From positions 1-64,000 of the forward strand of contig CACYFF010000008.1 in assembly GCA_902773665.1 (NCBI GenBank): 64,000 nt of DNA, in the 5' to 3' direction. Origin of the DNA: an uncultured Eubacteriales bacterium (GTDB lineage: Bacteria > Bacillota > Clostridia > Peptostreptococcales > Anaerovoracaceae). The notes below the pieces were generated by a model. That model saw nothing but the letters and a program-made list of their open reading frames with translations, ran no database searches and was not told the DNA's origin. Positions 28,199 to 36,291 of the stretch are shown piece after piece. Made by a program: the position numbers and the translations under genes. How positions within the stretch are numbered: position 1 is the first letter of the stretch; each line of letters begins with the position of its first letter.

Positions 28199-28810
28199 TT
28201 AAAACTCCCGTTTTTCGTACATGCGGATGGACAGTCCCTGGGACAGCACCCACAGGATGGCGACCACGGGAATGCCTATGACCGGATCAAGACCGGACAT
28301 GCCGGGGACCTTATTAAACATGCCGAATGCGCCGGCCACACCGAACAGCAGGCCGAAAAGCAGATAGTACAGGATGCGCCCTTTCTCTCTGCCGAATTTA
28401 AAGATGACGGGGAGAAGAAGGACAGATCCCATCAGACTCATGCAAAAGAACACGCCGGCCGTAGTCAGCGGCGAGAACGGTACCCCCGGATGCAGCGCAG
28501 CGTTGATGCCGGCTGAGAAGGTCGACAGAATCGTACCCGCTGCAGAGAACAGGAGTCCCAGCAGGTATTTTTCCATCACGAGATCCTTCGCAGTGACCGG
28601 CAGCGTATCTGCATAAGCCGGCCATTTTTCCGCTTCGTCATAACTGAGCATTGAGACGGGAACGAGTCCTGCGATCAGGATCGCGGTATAGAAATACCAC
28701 TGGAGGCCGTCCATCAGTGCACCGAGAACGAGGAAGACCGCGATCGCGACAGCCGTCGTACGGAGATAGCTCTTCGCCATATACAGATCTTTTCTCAATA
28801 AACCTTGCAT
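28199..28810 (-). CDS. ABC-2 type transporter permease
   Basis: 203-residue protein with six hydrophobic segments (for example TAVAIAVFLVLGALM and AAGTILSTFSAGINAAL), matching ABC-2 membrane proteins of the small YhcI/BcrB-like kind. The ATG at 28810 has AAAGGGGG before it and follows the ATPase stop by 2 nt; the longer upstream frame lies in the ATPase gene. It partners the ATPase at 28813-29649. GntR-YtrA regulator plus ATPase plus permease is a known cassette for cell-envelope stress or peptide-antibiotic response. Confidence 0.82.
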   Translation of the reverse strand: MQGLLRKDLYMAKSYLRTTAVAIAVFLVLGALMDGLQWYFYTAILIAGLVPVSMLSYDEAEKWPAYADTLPVTAKDLVMEKYLLGLLFSAAGTILSTFSAGINAALHPGVPFSPLTTAGVFFCMSLMGSVLLLPVIFKFGREKGRILYYLLFGLLFGVAGAFGMFNKVPGMSGLDPVIGIPVVAILWVLSQGLSIRMYEKREF

Positions 28811-28812
28811 GT

Positions 28813-29649
28813 TTACGCCCCCTTTACCATGACGACGAAGAGATCTTCCAAACTTACGGGGCTTAACGACCAGCCTTCCGGCACCGCATCCCGCTTTACA
28901 ACGGCGCTCACGCCGTAAACGCTGTCCGTGCAGCCGATGACTGCGGCCGGATCGATCGCCTCGAGATTCTCTCTTCTGCAGTGCAGCACGCCGTATTCCG
29001 CTACGAGTCTGTCCTTTTCCTCGCAAAGCATGAGTTTTCCTTCGTGCAGGAACGCGATATAATCGCAGACCTTCTCCAGATCGCTCACGATATGGGAGGA
29101 GATGAGCACCGCATGATCTTCATCCCGGGTGAACTCCATCAGAAGGTTCATCACCTTATCCCTTGCGACCGGGTCCAGACCGTTGGTGGGTTCATCCAGA
29201 AGCAGCAGCTTTGCGCCGTGGGACATCGCTACCGCGATGCCCAGCTTCATCCGGTTTCCCTGGCTGAGTTCCTTGAACTTCTTGTTCATGGGAAGATCCA
29301 GCTGTTCTGCCAGTTTCGCAAAGGTCTCCGTCTCCCAGTGGGAAAAGATCCCTTCCATGATGCGGTCCACCTGAGCTGCCGTCAGACAGCCGGACAAGCC
29401 CGGCTCTCCCAACACGATGCCCAGATCTTCCTTGTTAGAAGCGATTTCCTCCCTGCTCCGTCCCAGCAGCGTTACTTCTCCGCTGTCCGCTTTGACGATA
29501 TCCAGCACCGCCTTGATCGTCGTGGTCTTGCCTGCACCGTTCTCCCCGATGAGTCCGAGGATGCAGCCGGCCGGTAGCGTCAGGTCCAGGCTGTCCAGCT
29601 TAAAATCCTTATATTCCTTTGTAAGTCCCCTGATCTCCAGTGCGTTCAT
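28813..29649 (-). CDS. ABC transporter ATP-binding protein
   Basis: 278 residues. Walker A LIGENGAGKTTT, Q-loop region, signature LSQGNRMKLGIA and Walker B LLLLDEPTNGLDP; the C-terminal 60 residues are the accessory tail common in BcrA/CcmA-like ATPases. ATG with AAGGAG upstream, 3 nt after the GntR gene. It powers the downstream permease. Confidence 0.93.
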   Translation of the reverse strand: MNALEIRGLTKEYKDFKLDSLDLTLPAGCILGLIGENGAGKTTTIKAVLDIVKADSGEVTLLGRSREEIASNKEDLGIVLGEPGLSGCLTAAQVDRIMEGIFSHWETETFAKLAEQLDLPMNKKFKELSQGNRMKLGIAVAMSHGAKLLLLDEPTNGLDPVARDKVMNLLMEFTRDEDHAVLISSHIVSDLEKVCDYIAFLHEGKLMLCEEKDRLVAEYGVLHCRRENLEAIDPAAVIGCTDSVYGVSAVVKRDAVPEGWSLSPVSLEDLFVVMVKGA

Positions 29650-29652
29650 TCC

Positions 29653-30021
29653 CTACTCCTTCGTAAGTTCCAGCATGTCCTGCAGGTCCGCGGCGGTAAG
29701 ACTGTTCCGGTCTGCCAGCACGTGGATCTGCCGCATCAGTTCTTCGATCTTTTTCAGATCTTCCTCCCGCATCAGCTCCCGGTTCTGCACGGCCACATAG
29801 CTGCCCTTGCCGGGCATGGTATCGATAAACCCCTCTTGTTCCAGTTCCTCGTAGGCCCGCTTCGTCGTGATGACGCTGATGCGCAGGTCTTTGGCCAGGC
29901 TGCGGATGGAAGGCAGCGCTTCACCTTCCGGCAGTGACCCGTCCAGGATCTGCTCTTTGATCTGCGTAGCGATCTGATCGTAGATCGGTACGCCGCTTTT
30001 GCTGTCGATGAGAATATACAC
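29653..30021 (-). CDS. GntR-family (YtrA subfamily) regulator
   Basis: 122-residue repressor with an N-terminal winged helix (GVPIYDQIATQIKEQILDGS, LPSIRSLAKDLRISVITTKRAYEELEQEG) and the very short C-terminal tail that defines the YtrA subfamily. It starts with GTG at 30021, supported by AAAGGAGATC. The operon leader carries three direct copies of a 9-bp repeat and an inverted repeat overlapping the promoter, so autoregulation is very likely. Confidence 0.92.
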   Translation of the reverse strand: MYILIDSKSGVPIYDQIATQIKEQILDGSLPEGEALPSIRSLAKDLRISVITTKRAYEELEQEGFIDTMPGKGSYVAVQNRELMREEDLKKIEELMRQIHVLADRNSLTAADLQDMLELTKE

Positions 30022-30037
30022 GTGTCTGATCTCCTTT

Positions 30038-30078
30038 ACTGTTCATATACAGTATATACAGTATATACAGTTTGTCAA
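30038..30078 (-). promoter_or_regulatory. GntR operon promoter with triple-repeat operator
   Basis: Minus strand: -35 TTGACA (30073-30078), 16-bp spacer, -10 TATACT (30051-30056). The box ACAGT recurs on the plus strand at 30049, 30058 and 30067, exactly 9 bp apart, and ACTGT at 30038 forms ACTGT-N6-ACAGT with the first. The operator covers the whole promoter. Confidence 0.85.
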
Positions 30079-30090
30079 CACCCTTTTCAA

Positions 30091-30120
30091 AAAATAAAAA
30101 GAGGCACCGGAGGGTGCCTC
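30091..30120 (-). terminator. Terminator after the lipoprotein gene
   Basis: Stem GAGGCACC / GGTGCCTC (30101-30108 with 30113-30120), 4-nt loop, then TTTTTATTTTTT on the minus strand. Confidence 0.92.
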
Positions 30121-30167
30121 GTGGCTATCATGTCTCACGTCATCCCGAAAGCCCGGAGACGTTGATT

Positions 30168-31352
30168 CTACTCCTCCCCGTACGCGTACGAGGTATGCGT
30201 GCCGAAGTAATAATAGTACTGCGGGTTCAGTTCGCAGAAGACTGCTCGGTCTCCGCCGGGCTCGCTCACCCGGAACACGGAATACGGACTGGTGCTTCCC
30301 GTGTAGTATATCATCAGGGGCAGACCGTCCTCCCTGTTGTCGAGCACATAGAGGCTCAGGCAATTCCGGGAATCCAGCTCGTCCAGCACCCGCTGCGACA
30401 GTTTTGCGCGATACAGCGGTGCATCCGGGTCATCCAGCACCACATGGGATTCGTGGCGCTGGTCGTGGACCGAATAGCCGCCGTTCTTGTTCTCCTCCGC
30501 ATCCACCGGCATTCCGTAATATCCTTCGTCGATCAGCTTCTGAAGATCCGCGCAGGTACCGACCTGCTCGAACACCACGTCCCCTTCCTGCAGGTCGAAA
30601 TTCGCTTTGACGCTGGCGATCTTTATGTCCGCAAACGCCTCAACATAGAGTTTTCGGTACCAGCGGATCTGATCGTCGTAGCGCAGCGAGGCGCTCGCCA
30701 AAACGTTCTGCGCATGGGTATCCGGGTACCAATCGTCGCCGCTGAGAGCATCGAGGCCTTCTGTAAGGAGAAAGACTTCGTTGCTGCCCTTCACATACGG
30801 CTTAAGCGCTTCGTAAAACGCTTCGACCGCCCTTTCTCCGGTTTCCCTGTCCTCCGTCTGCAGCGCAATCTGCAGACCATCCAGTCTCGGCCTTTCCTCC
30901 GCCAGATAGGTGCGGATATCGCCGTCGTAATAAGCGGTAAAGACACTTTCGTCGAAGGAATCGTAGTTTGTCCGGTTGAGGGCTGCCGGCGTCGCTTGAT
31001 AGGGGACCGGGAAAGCGGCAAGAAGAGGCTGCAGGATCTCCTGTTCGAAGTCCGACCGGATCTGGTCCGCCTGCGCGTTGTCTGCGAACGTTTCCAAGCT
31101 GTCGTCCCAATAGACCGAGGAGCCGTCGCTCATTTCGTAAGCCCGGTCCTCTACGCCCAGATAGCCGAACAGGCCGTTGTTGCCGGCCTTGTAGCTATCG
31201 ACGATCTCCACGTCCTTTTTGCTGTATTTATTTTGATAATACTTCAGCGCCTTCTTTTCGACGCGATCATAATGCGCACGGTCCATGCAGCCGCTAAGCA
31301 GCGCGGAAAACGCCAGAGCCAGCGCTAAAAGAACTTCTTTCCGAACCCGCAT
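30168..31352 (-). CDS. Lipoprotein, unknown function
   Basis: 394-residue protein with a clear lipoprotein signal (RVRKEVLLALALAFSALLSGC, lipobox LSGC), so it is exported and lipid-anchored. The mature part is acidic with many Tyr and Asp residues and shows no motif I recognise. It is a single-gene unit: terminators stand on both sides. GAGAGAGG upstream of the ATG. A surface sensor or binding protein is possible, but nothing in the sequence says so directly. Confidence 0.7.
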   Translation of the reverse strand: MRVRKEVLLALALAFSALLSGCMDRAHYDRVEKKALKYYQNKYSKKDVEIVDSYKAGNNGLFGYLGVEDRAYEMSDGSSVYWDDSLETFADNAQADQIRSDFEQEILQPLLAAFPVPYQATPAALNRTNYDSFDESVFTAYYDGDIRTYLAEERPRLDGLQIALQTEDRETGERAVEAFYEALKPYVKGSNEVFLLTEGLDALSGDDWYPDTHAQNVLASASLRYDDQIRWYRKLYVEAFADIKIASVKANFDLQEGDVVFEQVGTCADLQKLIDEGYYGMPVDAEENKNGGYSVHDQRHESHVVLDDPDAPLYRAKLSQRVLDELDSRNCLSLYVLDNREDGLPLMIYYTGSTSPYSVFRVSEPGGDRAVFCELNPQYYYYFGTHTSYAYGEE

Positions 31353-31369
31353 TTTTTTCTGCCTCTCTC

Positions 31370-31399
31370 AAAAACAGGGCCCGGCACAGCCGGACCCTG
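31370..31399 (-). terminator. Terminator after the Thg1-like gene
   Basis: Stem CAGGGTCCGG / CCGGGCCCTG on the minus strand (one T-G pair), 5-nt loop, followed by TTTTTG. It lies 17 nt past the stop codon. Confidence 0.85.
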
Positions 31400-31415
31400 G
31401 TCTTTTCCTTATCGT

Positions 31416-32216
31416 TTACTTTCTTTCGAAGAACTTCTTCAGGATGTCGGAATTCTCCGCGAAATCGGGTGTACCGACGGCTTCCCAGGACTTGCGGACG
31501 ATCTCCTTCACCTCGCCCAGCTTCATATCCAGTGCGGTGCTCTTGATCTTGGCGGGTCCGATGAGGCAACCTCTGCGGAAGCGCTCGGGATAATCTGCCC
31601 ACTTCTTGCCCTTCTCCTCCAGCATCTTCTTGATCGTCTCGGGGTTCTTTCCTTCGACTTCCTTCGCGCCGAATTCCGCAGCGCCGGCCAGCTGTACGCT
31701 GTTGGCAGCGGCTTCCTGCTGGCACCACAGGATATAGTTGCGGACTTCCCAGATGTCGGGCAGGCAGAACGCACGGCTGTCGAAGGCGGCGGTCCACTGC
31801 TTCGATCCGTAGATCTTGTCCAGTTCCACGTCGTGGAGCTTGGAGACTTCTTCGGCGAAGGCCTTGTTGAAGGCCAGGGTCGCCATGGAGGCGGACAGCG
31901 CTACCATCTTGTTGACGCAGCCGTCGCACCAGCTCTCGGTCTTGTCATCTTCCGTAACGTCGTTCAGCACCAGGGAAATCTTATCGGACTGGGTATAGGC
32001 AAAGACGACGCCGGAGATCTGCTGGCACAGATCCTGCGCAGTCTTCATCATGCAGCGGGAGAACAGATCGTCGAAGGGCTGCTCAAATCCTTTGCAGAAA
32101 CCGGCGCCGCCTTTCATGTCCAGACGGATGACTTTCGGCGTGCGCAGGGTGAGCCAGTTCTTGGTGACGGTCTCATATTGCTTCATTCTATCGCGAAGCG
32201 TAAGTGCTTTGCTCAT
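31416..32216 (-). CDS. Thg1-like protein with altered active-site motifs
   Basis: 266 residues related to tRNA(His) guanylyltransferase and bacterial Thg1-like 3'-5' polymerases. Family features: RDRMKQYETVTKNWLTLRTP, VIRLD, GFEQPFDD, YTQSDKISLVL and AFDSRAFCLPDIWEVRNYI. Key positions differ from the usual enzymes: the Gly after the first metal Asp (RxDG) is Met, the SDE triad is SDK, and the WRQQDATRNS segment reads WCQQEAAANS. Two metal-binding Asp residues remain. The start is the ATG at 32216 with GAGAGGA upstream. A changed or lost nucleotidyl-transfer activity is plausible (inference). It stands alone between the aro operon and a terminator. Confidence 0.75.
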   Translation of the reverse strand: MSKALTLRDRMKQYETVTKNWLTLRTPKVIRLDMKGGAGFCKGFEQPFDDLFSRCMMKTAQDLCQQISGVVFAYTQSDKISLVLNDVTEDDKTESWCDGCVNKMVALSASMATLAFNKAFAEEVSKLHDVELDKIYGSKQWTAAFDSRAFCLPDIWEVRNYILWCQQEAAANSVQLAGAAEFGAKEVEGKNPETIKKMLEEKGKKWADYPERFRRGCLIGPAKIKSTALDMKLGEVKEIVRKSWEAVGTPDFAENSDILKKFFERK

Positions 32217-32294
32217 GTTGGATCCTCTCTTTCGGTTATTGGGAAATTTACATACGTACAGTTTACCACAGATCAAAGACCCTGTGTTGCTGTT

Positions 32295-32732
32295 TTACGC
32301 TTTTCCGTACTTCTCCTTCAGATAGATCATGGCCTGCCGGTAGCCGTCGATCCCCTGTCCTGCAATGCGTTTTTCGCAGGCCATGCCGGCGTAGGAGATC
32401 TGACGGAAATCCTCCCGGTTGTCCACGTCGGAGATGTGTACCTCCACCGCAGGGATGGAGACGGCCTTGAGCGCATCCAGAATGGCGATGCTGGTGTGGG
32501 TATAGGCAGCCGGATTGATGACGATGCCGTCGGTCTTCCCGTAAGCTTCCTGGATCCGGTCGACGATGGCACCTTCGTGGTTGGACTGGAAGCACTCGGC
32601 CTCCAGACCTTCCTCTTCCGCTATTTTAGCCACCAGATCCAGCAGTGCCTGGTAGTTCTGCGTGCCGTAGACACCGGGTTCCCGGATGCCCAGCATATTG
32701 ATGTTCGGTCCGTTGATGATAAGGATCTTCAT
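32295..32732 (-). CDS. aroQ: 3-dehydroquinate dehydratase, type II
   Basis: Dehydrates 3-dehydroquinate to 3-dehydroshikimate. 145 residues, typical for the dodecameric type II enzyme. Seen: INGPNINMLGIREPGVYG with the catalytic Tyr and flexible-loop Arg, SNHEGAIVDRIQ, INPAAYTHTSIA with the catalytic His, and VEVHISDVDNRE. The start is the ATG at 32732 with an AGGTG site; the frame upstream runs through a structured repeat. Last gene of the aro operon. Confidence 0.96.
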   Translation of the reverse strand: MKILIINGPNINMLGIREPGVYGTQNYQALLDLVAKIAEEEGLEAECFQSNHEGAIVDRIQEAYGKTDGIVINPAAYTHTSIAILDALKAVSIPAVEVHISDVDNREDFRQISYAGMACEKRIAGQGIDGYRQAMIYLKEKYGKA

Positions 32733-32755
32733 GTTATAGCACCTATGATATTCCT

Positions 32756-32834
32756 CGGGGTCCTGTCGCAAGGCAACCTTCCCCATCCCTTGCGCTTACG
32801 CGCCGGGCGGGGCCCCTTCCTTCGCGCCACCCCT
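32756..32834. repeat. 79-bp structured intercistronic repeat, copy 1
   Basis: Same sequence as 44186-44264 in the same orientation, with 6 mismatches over 79 positions and no gaps by my alignment. On the transcribed (minus) strand it contains GGGGCCCCGCCCGGC and a GCGC-GTAA-GCGC hairpin with a GNRA-type tetraloop. The ends GGGGT/ACCCC can pair. It fills the gap between the aroE/K stop (12 nt away) and the aroQ start. No frame in it is supported as coding. Confidence 0.85.
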
Positions 32835-32845
32835 CGGATCAATCT

Positions 32846-34102
32846 CTAAAAATGTAAAATATCCTTTGCAGCAGATTCTACTGAATCATTATTATAAATA
32901 ATATAATCGGCGTATTTCTCGTATAACAGCTTTCGCTCTACATAAATCTGATTTATGTCTTTTGACAGCGAGATCGGCCGCCCTTCTTTTGCAAGCAGAG
33001 CCAGATCCCTTTGGATCCAGACGATGCGGCCGTTCTGGTGCAGCAGCGGGTAGTTCTCCGGACGGGTCACGCAGCCGCCTCCGGTAGAAAGGATGACCCC
33101 AGACAGTTTCCCCAGGTCCGCCAGCACTTCTGTCTCTATTTTGCGGAAACTCTCCTCCCCACCTTCGGCGAAGATCTCGGGAATGAGCTTACCCGTCCGC
33201 CTTTCGATCTCCTCGTCCGCGTCGTACAGAGGCCTGTTGGTCCGCTTTGCCAGCTCCTTCGCCACGGAAGTCTTGCCGCAGCCGGGCATGCCGATGAGGA
33301 CGATGTTTTCCTGCCGGTCTTTCAGAAGATCGTAGATGCGCTGCACGTCTGCCGCCGACTGCAGCGGATCCATGGCCGGATGGGCCGGGTCATCCGCGGT
33401 AAAGACGCGGCTCGCCGCTTCCGCCTGCGCCACCAGCATGTACAGACCGCCGAAAGCAGGCACGTCCAGTTCCTCCGCCTGCAGCATCAGGGCTGTTCTG
33501 GCTGGATTATAGACGATGTCGAACAGGGCCTTCAGGCGGGGAAAAGCCTTCAGATCCAGGGGTTTTGCGCCGTTGCCGGGATACATGCCCACAGGCGTCG
33601 TGTTGACGATGAGCTCCGCATCTTCGTGTTTCTGCAGATTCTCGTAATTGTCTGCGCCGCTGCGGGAGATAACGACGGTCTCCCCCGCCCCCAGGTCCTC
33701 CAACACGGCCTTTACCGTTACCGAGGCGCCGCCGCTGCCGAGGACCAGGCATTTGCAGCCCTTGACGGAAACGCGGCTCTTCTTTACAAGGGCGAGAAAG
33801 CCGGCATAGTCCGTGTTGTCGCCGTAGAGGATGCGGCTGCCGTCTTCCGCGGTGCGCACGGCGATCGTGTTGACGCTGCCCAGCTTACGCGCCGCCGGAC
33901 TCAGCTTCGTGCACAGCGCCGCCGCCGTCTTTTTATAGGGGATCGTAACGTTCAGGCCGTCGAATTCCCCATGGCGAAGAAAGACCTCCGCCTCCGCAGG
34001 GGTCTTCTCGTACAGTGCGTATTCGTAATCGCCCAGCAGGGCGTGGATCTCGGGAGAATAGCTGTGCCCCAGTTTTTCCCCCAGCAATCCGCATTTGCGC
34101 AT
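32846..34102 (-). CDS. Shikimate dehydrogenase - shikimate kinase fusion
   Basis: 418-residue bifunctional protein. Residues 1 to about 255 are AroE: MRKCGLLGEKLGHSYSPEIH, the catalytic-Lys region LNVTIPYKKTA, VLGSGGASVTV for NADP and FDIVYNPARTALM. Residues about 258-418 are AroK: P-loop LIGMPGCGKTSVAKEL, DADEEIERRTG, the segment EESFRKIE, STGGGCVTR and the lid region EGRPISL. It thus performs two consecutive steps, dehydroshikimate to shikimate to shikimate-3-phosphate. It starts 9 nt after pheA with GGAGGAGACC. This order of fusion is uncommon but the domains are complete. Confidence 0.95.
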   Translation of the reverse strand: MRKCGLLGEKLGHSYSPEIHALLGDYEYALYEKTPAEAEVFLRHGEFDGLNVTIPYKKTAAALCTKLSPAARKLGSVNTIAVRTAEDGSRILYGDNTDYAGFLALVKKSRVSVKGCKCLVLGSGGASVTVKAVLEDLGAGETVVISRSGADNYENLQKHEDAELIVNTTPVGMYPGNGAKPLDLKAFPRLKALFDIVYNPARTALMLQAEELDVPAFGGLYMLVAQAEAASRVFTADDPAHPAMDPLQSAADVQRIYDLLKDRQENIVLIGMPGCGKTSVAKELAKRTNRPLYDADEEIERRTGKLIPEIFAEGGEESFRKIETEVLADLGKLSGVILSTGGGCVTRPENYPLLHQNGRIVWIQRDLALLAKEGRPISLSKDINQIYVERKLLYEKYADYIIYNNDSVESAAKDILHF

Positions 34103-34111
34103 GGTCTCCTC

Positions 34112-35254
34112 CTATACGATCTCGCTGTAGCTGCCCAGATAGATGAATTCTTCGGAAATGCTGTCCATATCCGCCATCAGCTGGGTGAACCGGGGCGAAT
34201 ATACGGAATTCTCCAGATCGAAATAGAACATGAATTCGAAATTGCGGTCCGGCAGCGGACGGGATTCCAGCTTGTTCAGGTTGATGCCCAGCGCATAGAA
34301 CCGCGACAGCACCTTGTACAGAGAACCGGGCGTATGGGGCAGCACCATCATCAGGGAGGTGCGGTCCGCACCGGGATAGATCTCCGGATCCTTCGCGATG
34401 CACACGAAGCGGGTGTAATTATTGCTGCTGTCCTGCACCGAAGCCTTCAGGCAGGTGAGCCCATACAGATCCATACAGCTGCGCGAAGACAGCGCCGCCA
34501 CATCGGTGCGGTCCGACGATGCCACGATCTTAGCTGCCACCGCCGTGTTCTCCACGGGAACGGCTTTGACCCCGGACAGTTCCGAAAGGAATCCCCGGCA
34601 TTGGGAGATGGCCTGCTCGTGGGAATAGACTTCCCGGATATCCTGCAGTTTCGTCCCCGGTTTGACCAGCAGATTGTGGTCGATCTTCACCCGCACGCTG
34701 CGGACGATATGGAAGTGATGCTTCAGCATCAGGTCGTACACCCGGTTGACTGTACCTGCCGTGGAGTTCTCCACCGGCAGTACGCCATAGCGGCATAGTC
34801 CTTTGTCGACGGCGGAAAACACCGCGTCGAAGGTCTCGAAGAAGAAGAGATTTGGATATTTGAACAACCGTTCCGCTGCGGTCTGGGAGTAGGCTCCCTC
34901 CACGCCCTGGCAGGCTACGACGGCCTTTTCCGGAAACAGAGGCGGCGTATTCCGGATCGCCTGTTCTATCCGTTCAGAGACCTCGCTGCTCTCCCCCAGC
35001 GTTCTGTGCTGATACGTCTTGGAGAGGTCCATCAGCAGAGAATACAGCGACAGCCCATAGTCCCGCAGATGTTCCGGCAGCTGCTCGTTCACCGCTTCCA
35101 GTTTGCTGCGTTCCCTAGCGCCGTCATAAATGGGAAGACGGTTCTCCTTCTTGTATTTCGCAATCTCGGCGGAGACTTCCATCCGCTCCTCGAACAGACG
35201 GACCATCTGCTCGTCGATCTCATTGATCTTCTCTCTGCAATCCTTCAGATCCAT
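34112..35254 (-). CDS. pheA: Bifunctional chorismate mutase / prephenate dehydratase (P-protein)
   Basis: 380 residues in three parts. An N-terminal AroQ-type chorismate mutase (LKDCREKINEIDEQMVRLFE, AKYKKENRLPIYD). A central prephenate dehydratase (VACQGVEGAYSQTAAE, VLPVENSTAGTVNRVYDLM). A C-terminal ACT domain with LESRPLPDRNFEFMFY, the Phe-binding ESRP motif. It converts chorismate to phenylpyruvate and should be feedback-inhibited by Phe. ATG with AGGAGAG, 14 nt after aroC. Confidence 0.97.
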   Translation of the reverse strand: MDLKDCREKINEIDEQMVRLFEERMEVSAEIAKYKKENRLPIYDGARERSKLEAVNEQLPEHLRDYGLSLYSLLMDLSKTYQHRTLGESSEVSERIEQAIRNTPPLFPEKAVVACQGVEGAYSQTAAERLFKYPNLFFFETFDAVFSAVDKGLCRYGVLPVENSTAGTVNRVYDLMLKHHFHIVRSVRVKIDHNLLVKPGTKLQDIREVYSHEQAISQCRGFLSELSGVKAVPVENTAVAAKIVASSDRTDVAALSSRSCMDLYGLTCLKASVQDSSNNYTRFVCIAKDPEIYPGADRTSLMMVLPHTPGSLYKVLSRFYALGINLNKLESRPLPDRNFEFMFYFDLENSVYSPRFTQLMADMDSISEEFIYLGSYSEIV

Positions 35255-35268
35255 TTTTCTCTCCTGCC

Positions 35269-36291
35269 TTATCCTATGAATGCCTTATATTTTTCCTGTT
35301 CCAGCAACGCGTCCAGGATCGCCAGCGCCACCGCCGCTTCCACTGCCGGAACAGCTCTTCTGGCGATGCAGGGGTCGTGCCTTCCCGGGACGGATATCTT
35401 ACAGTTTTCCATCGTCTTCAGGTTTACGGTATCCTGTTCTTTTGCGATGGAAGGCGTCGGTTTGAACGCTGCCCGCACCACGATGGGACTTCCCGTCGTA
35501 ATGCCACCCAGGATGCCGCCGCAGTGATTGGTCTTTAAGAACACCCTGCCGTCCCGGATCTCGTATGCGTCGTTGTTTTCGCTGCCCTTCAGCGCCGCAG
35601 CGCTGAAGCCTTCCCCGAATTCCACGCCCTTTACGGCAGGGATGCCGAAAACAGCAGAGGCGATGCGGTTCTCCATGCCGTCGAACATAGGGTCGCCGAG
35701 GCCTGCCGGAACGCCTGTCGCAACGCATTCCACGATGCCTCCGACGGAATCCCCTTCCGCCTTCGACTGTTCGATCGCCTGCAGCATGGCTTCCTCGCTT
35801 TCCGTTATGCCGCCAATGGCGGTGACCCTTCCAGCCACCTCGATCCCCTGCTTTTTGAGGATCTGCAGCGCGATGCCGCCCGCGATGCACAGAGGCGCTG
35901 TCAGCCGGCCGGAGAAATGGCCGCCGCCGGTCTTATCCTGAAAGCCGCCGTACTTGACCTCCGCCGTATAGTCTGCATGACCCGGCCGGGGTGTGTCCGC
36001 GATCGACGCATAATCGGAAGAATGCTGGTCGCTGTTGCGGATGATGGCGGTCACCGGCGTGCCGCAGGTCTTTCCATCCTTGACCCCGCACAGAAACTCC
36101 GGCGTATCGCTTTCCTTTCTCGCCGTGGAAAACCGGTCTTTGCCCGGCGCCCTGCGGTCCAGGAAAGCCTGCAATTCTTCGGTATCGATGGCGATGCCCG
36201 CCGGCAGTCCCTCGATCGTGACGCCGATCGCAGCCGCATGGGATTCCCCGAAGATCGTAACTCTTATATTCTTTCCGTAGGTGCTGCTCAT
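35269..36291 (-). CDS. aroC: Chorismate synthase
   Basis: Forms chorismate from EPSP with reduced flavin. 340 residues, typical length. Seen: VTIFGESHAAAIGVTIEGLPAG near the N-terminus, RRAPGKDRFSTARKESDTPE, GHADYTAEVKYG, GGHFSGRLTA and GGILGGITTGSPIV. The ATG at 36291 overlaps the aroA stop by four bases (ATGA); the frame upstream is aroA's other frame. Confidence 0.97.
   Translation of the reverse strand: MSSTYGKNIRVTIFGESHAAAIGVTIEGLPAGIAIDTEELQAFLDRRAPGKDRFSTARKESDTPEFLCGVKDGKTCGTPVTAIIRNSDQHSSDYASIADTPRPGHADYTAEVKYGGFQDKTGGGHFSGRLTAPLCIAGGIALQILKKQGIEVAGRVTAIGGITESEEAMLQAIEQSKAEGDSVGGIVECVATGVPAGLGDPMFDGMENRIASAVFGIPAVKGVEFGEGFSAAALKGSENNDAYEIRDGRVFLKTNHCGGILGGITTGSPIVVRAAFKPTPSIAKEQDTVNLKTMENCKISVPGRHDPCIARRAVPAVEAAVALAILDALLEQEKYKAFIG

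Noticed and set aside
33011-34798. 595-codon plus-strand open frame
   Set aside because: Antisense to aroE/K and pheA; His/Arg/Gln-rich nonsense composition.
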